Shown here piece by piece: positions 5,850-7,868 of a stretch of 7,868 nt of DNA. The stretch lies in NCBI GenBank assembly GCA_016763875.1, contig JAESSZ010000306.1, positions 1-7,868 of the forward strand. Reading direction: 5' to 3'. The position numbers were made by a program, and so were the translations under genes. Below the pieces are notes generated by a model. It was not told the DNA's origin and searched no databases. It was given only the letters and a program-made list of their open reading frames with translations. Within the stretch, counting starts at the first letter, position 1; every line of letters begins with the position of its first letter. The stretch comes from Nannocystaceae bacterium (GTDB lineage Bacteria > Myxococcota_A > Polyangia > Nannocystales > Nannocystaceae).

Positions 5850-7839
5850 TTACTCATTCCTACTTTGTTACCTCGGCTCGCGGGCTCTCGGGACTCTTGG
5901 CGCGCGAACTCGAGACGTTGGGTTGTCGCGTGGTACGGCCTGAACCCGGGGGCTGTCGCGTTCGCGGACCGCTCGAACTCGGCTATCGAATTTGTATGTG
6001 GTCACGTCTGGCCAGTCGTGTGCTGATGCATCTGACCGACATCGCCGTGCACGACGAAGCCGAACTCTACAAGGGTGTGCTCGCAGTGCCCTGGGAGGAC
6101 CACCTCTCGCTGAACGAACGTTCGCGGTGGATTACGTCGGTCAGCGGGCGGCGGTGTCGCACGCCCAGTTCGCGGCCCAACGGACCAAGGATGCAATCGT
6201 CGATCGGCTGCGGGAGCGCAGTGGCGGTCGGCCCACGGTTGACCTCGAAGCCCCCGACGTGCGGATCAACGTGTTTGCGCGGGGGGCCGGTTGCAGCGTC
6301 TCCATCGACCTTGCGGGCGATAGTTTGCATCGCCGAGGCTGGCGCAAGCATGCCGGTTTGGCGCCGCTGCGCGAGACCACGGCCGCTTCTATGTTGGTCG
6401 ACGCCGGCTGGACTGCGATGGCCAAAGACGGCGCGGCGTTTGTCGACCCCATGGCAGGCTCGGGAACGTTCGTCTTCGAAGCGCTGGCTATCGCCGCGGA
6501 CATCGCTCCCGGAGTTCTTCGCCAACGGTTTGGATTTCACGGGTGGCTCGGTCATGAGCCTGAGTTGTTCACGACGATCCGGGACGACGCCCGGCGACGT
6601 GCGGACGAAGGTCTGGCTGGGTTGAGCAACCGCTTCGTGGCTGCCGACGCGGAAGCCAATGTCATCGCGATCGCTCGAGACAACGCGAGCGCCATCGGCT
6701 GGGAGGACAAGATCGACTTCGAAGTGTGTCGAGTCGACGAGTGGACCACCGCCCCCGCAGCGCGTGGCCTGTTGGTGACAAATCCCCCGTATGGCCAACG
6801 CATGGGCGGGCCGGCCGGGGCGCGTAAGACCGCAGGAGAGCTGGGGCGCACCCTTGGGACCGTGTTTCCGGGATGGCGTGCGTGCGTGCTGCTCGGTGAC
6901 GAGCGGCTTGTGCACGTGTTGGGGACGACACCAGAGTCGACGCGGCCCATCGACAACGGCACGATCGAGGCGCTGAGTGTGACCATGGAGATCGGTGGTC
7001 TGTCGGACCAAGCTGAGCTCGTGCAGTCGTTCGCGAATCGACTCAAGAAGAACAAGAAAAAGCTGCGCGCATGGCTCAAGCGAGACGCCGTGAGTTGCTA
7101 TCGGCTGTACGACGGAGACATTCCGGAGGCCAACGTTGCCGTGGACTGCTACGGCGATTGGGTGCACGTTCAGGAGTACGAAGCACCACCCACGGTCGAC
7201 GCCGAGGTCGCGCGCGCGCGCTTCGAGGCCATCGTGCGCGCGCTACCGGCCGCCCTCGGCGTTCCCGCCGAGCGTGTCGTGGTCAAGCAGCGCAGGCGAC
7301 AGCGTGGGTCCTCGCAGTACGAAAAACAGGGTGACGCGGGGGCTAGAATCTTGGTCGAGGAGGGGGGCCATCGTTTTTGGGTGAACCTCGAAGACTACCT
7401 GGACACGGGGCTCTTTCTCGACCACCGACCGGTTCGCGCCTTGGTGGCACAACTTGTCGCGGAGCGCACCACGCCATCGTTCCTCAACCTGTTTTCGTAC
7501 ACATCGACAGCGACGGTGTACGCGATCGCGGCGGGTGCGAATCGCACAACATCGGTTGATCTTTCCAACACGTACCTCGCGTGGTCGCGCGACAACTTCA
7601 GTCTCGCCGACGTCACCGGAACGGGTCACCGCCTGGTCAAAGAAGACGTTCGTCGGCTCCTGAGTCAGGATCGGCGGGAGTACGATGTGATCCTGCTCGA
7701 TCCACCGACGTTCTCTACGTCCAAGGCAATGCAGGGCACGCTGGATATCCTGCGTGACCATGCGGCGCTGATCGATGCGGCGATGCGACGACTCGCACCG
7801 GGAGGCGAACTGATTTTTTCGACAAATTCCCGCTGTTAG
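5846..7839 (+). CDS. rlmL: Bifunctional 23S rRNA methyltransferase RlmKL, frameshifted and C-terminally truncated
   Basis: In E. coli RlmKL makes m2G2445 (N-terminal RlmL part) and m7G2069 (C-terminal RlmK part) in 23S rRNA. Here GTG 5846 overlaps the suhB stop as GTGA, with GGAGA at 5831-5835. Residues 1-91 (SYFVTSARGL, the MWSRLASRVL block, YKGVLAVPWEDH) match the N-terminal/THUMP part in one frame. From about nt 6118 the match continues in a different frame with TFAVDYVG. The joined protein then has DPMAGSGTF (201-209), NPPYG (313-317), FLNLFSYT (546-553) and DPPTFS (619-624), the SAM-binding and catalytic motifs of both methyltransferases. It stops at TAG 7837 after about 664 residues, against 702 in E. 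coli, losing the last strands of the RlmK fold. Unshifted, the first frame would run on to 6625 without homology. Identity is certain; whether the gene is broken or mis-sequenced is open. Confidence 0.88.
6113..6124 (+). other. rlmL: Frameshift point in rlmL
   Basis: The upstream frame reads L-S-L-N-E to 6118 and the downstream frame reads T-F-A-V-D-Y-V from 6118. Adding one base between GAA and CG would join them and give exactly eight residues between the conserved Trp and TFAV, the same spacing as in E. coli RlmKL. The site coincides with a perfect 10-bp palindrome, CGAACGTTCG (6115-6124). I see no heptameric slippery sequence of the X-XXY-YYZ type. Confidence 0.75.
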
Positions 7840-7868
7840 GAGGATTACCTGCTGGCGGCTCATCGATG
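7837..7868 (+). other. End of window after the premature rlmL stop
   Basis: The 29 bases after TAG hold AGGAGG (7838-7843) but no ATG, GTG or TTG at a normal distance, so no new gene start can be called. In the frame starting at 7832 the translation AVRRITCWRLID resembles the usual C-terminal tail of RlmKL (E. coli NRQIHNCWLIT), which hints that the rlmL tail is present but out of frame, with about 30 residues missing between. Confidence 0.35.

Noticed and set aside
5992..6117. Start of the downstream rlmL frame at 5992 as an independent gene
   Set aside because: The residues before TFAVDYVG in this frame do not resemble RlmKL, while the other frame over the same bases does. The upstream extension is a by-product of the frameshift.
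6113..6124. Programmed -1 ribosomal frameshift in rlmL
   Set aside because: No slippery heptamer is present, and RlmKL is not known to need frameshifting; a lost base is simpler.
6119..6625. Continuation of the first rlmL frame to a stop at 6625
   Set aside because: After residue 91 the translation loses all RlmKL similarity and becomes Arg/Ser/Pro-rich, as expected after a frameshift.
6067..7167. Long minus-strand open frame opposite rlmL
   Set aside because: It is antisense to well-conserved RlmKL motifs (DPMAGSGTF, NPPYG) and has no recognisable protein features.
7209..7242. Alternating CG runs as a Z-DNA or repeat element
   Set aside because: The run of about 13 alternating C/G bases is in frame, encodes Val-Ala-Arg-Ala-Arg in rlmL, and is common in GC-rich coding DNA.
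7838..7868. New gene starting behind AGGAGG at 7838
   Set aside because: The only ATG in view is at 7866, more than 20 nt away, with no GTG or TTG at normal spacing.

Overview
This window comes from a GC-rich bacterium. It carries a Hanks-type Ser/Thr kinase with a C-terminal membrane anchor, a large exported hydrolase with Ca-binding loops, and bacterial SuhB and RlmKL homologues. Together these suggest a myxobacterium-like or other deltaproteobacterial-type lineage. That assignment is inference from gene style and composition; no marker gene here fixes the taxonomy.

Layout: (1) 3-1832, plus strand, is the 3' part of a probably exported alpha/beta-hydrolase whose start lies left of the window. 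(2) 1839-4820, minus strand, is a two-gene unit read from right to left. A membrane-anchored Ser/Thr protein kinase comes first, followed 9 bp later by a 622-residue fused chorismate-utilising enzyme/glutaminase of the PhzE (ADIC synthase/anthranilate synthase) type. This unit converges on the hydrolase with only 6 bp between the stop codons. (3) 4821-5003 is a short divergent control region with a strong imperfect inverted repeat and a weak promoter candidate. (4) 5004-7839, plus strand, is a coupled pair. A SuhB-type inositol monophosphatase overlaps by 4 bp (GTGA) the start of rlmL, the bifunctional 23S rRNA methyltransferase RlmKL.

The rlmL gene is damaged as it stands in this sequence. 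Homology changes frame at about 6118, consistent with one missing base. The reading frame then stops at 7839, roughly 40 residues short of the E. coli protein, and a possible match to the normal C-terminal tail appears immediately afterwards in another frame. Either the gene is decaying or the sequence contains errors.

I found no RNA genes, CRISPR array, insertion sequence, integrase, phage gene or defence system. The most interesting biology is the kinase/PhzE-like pair, which may be a regulated entry point from chorismate into a secondary metabolite or anthranilate, with none of the usual phz or trp partners in view. I do not see a convincing undescribed multi-gene system.
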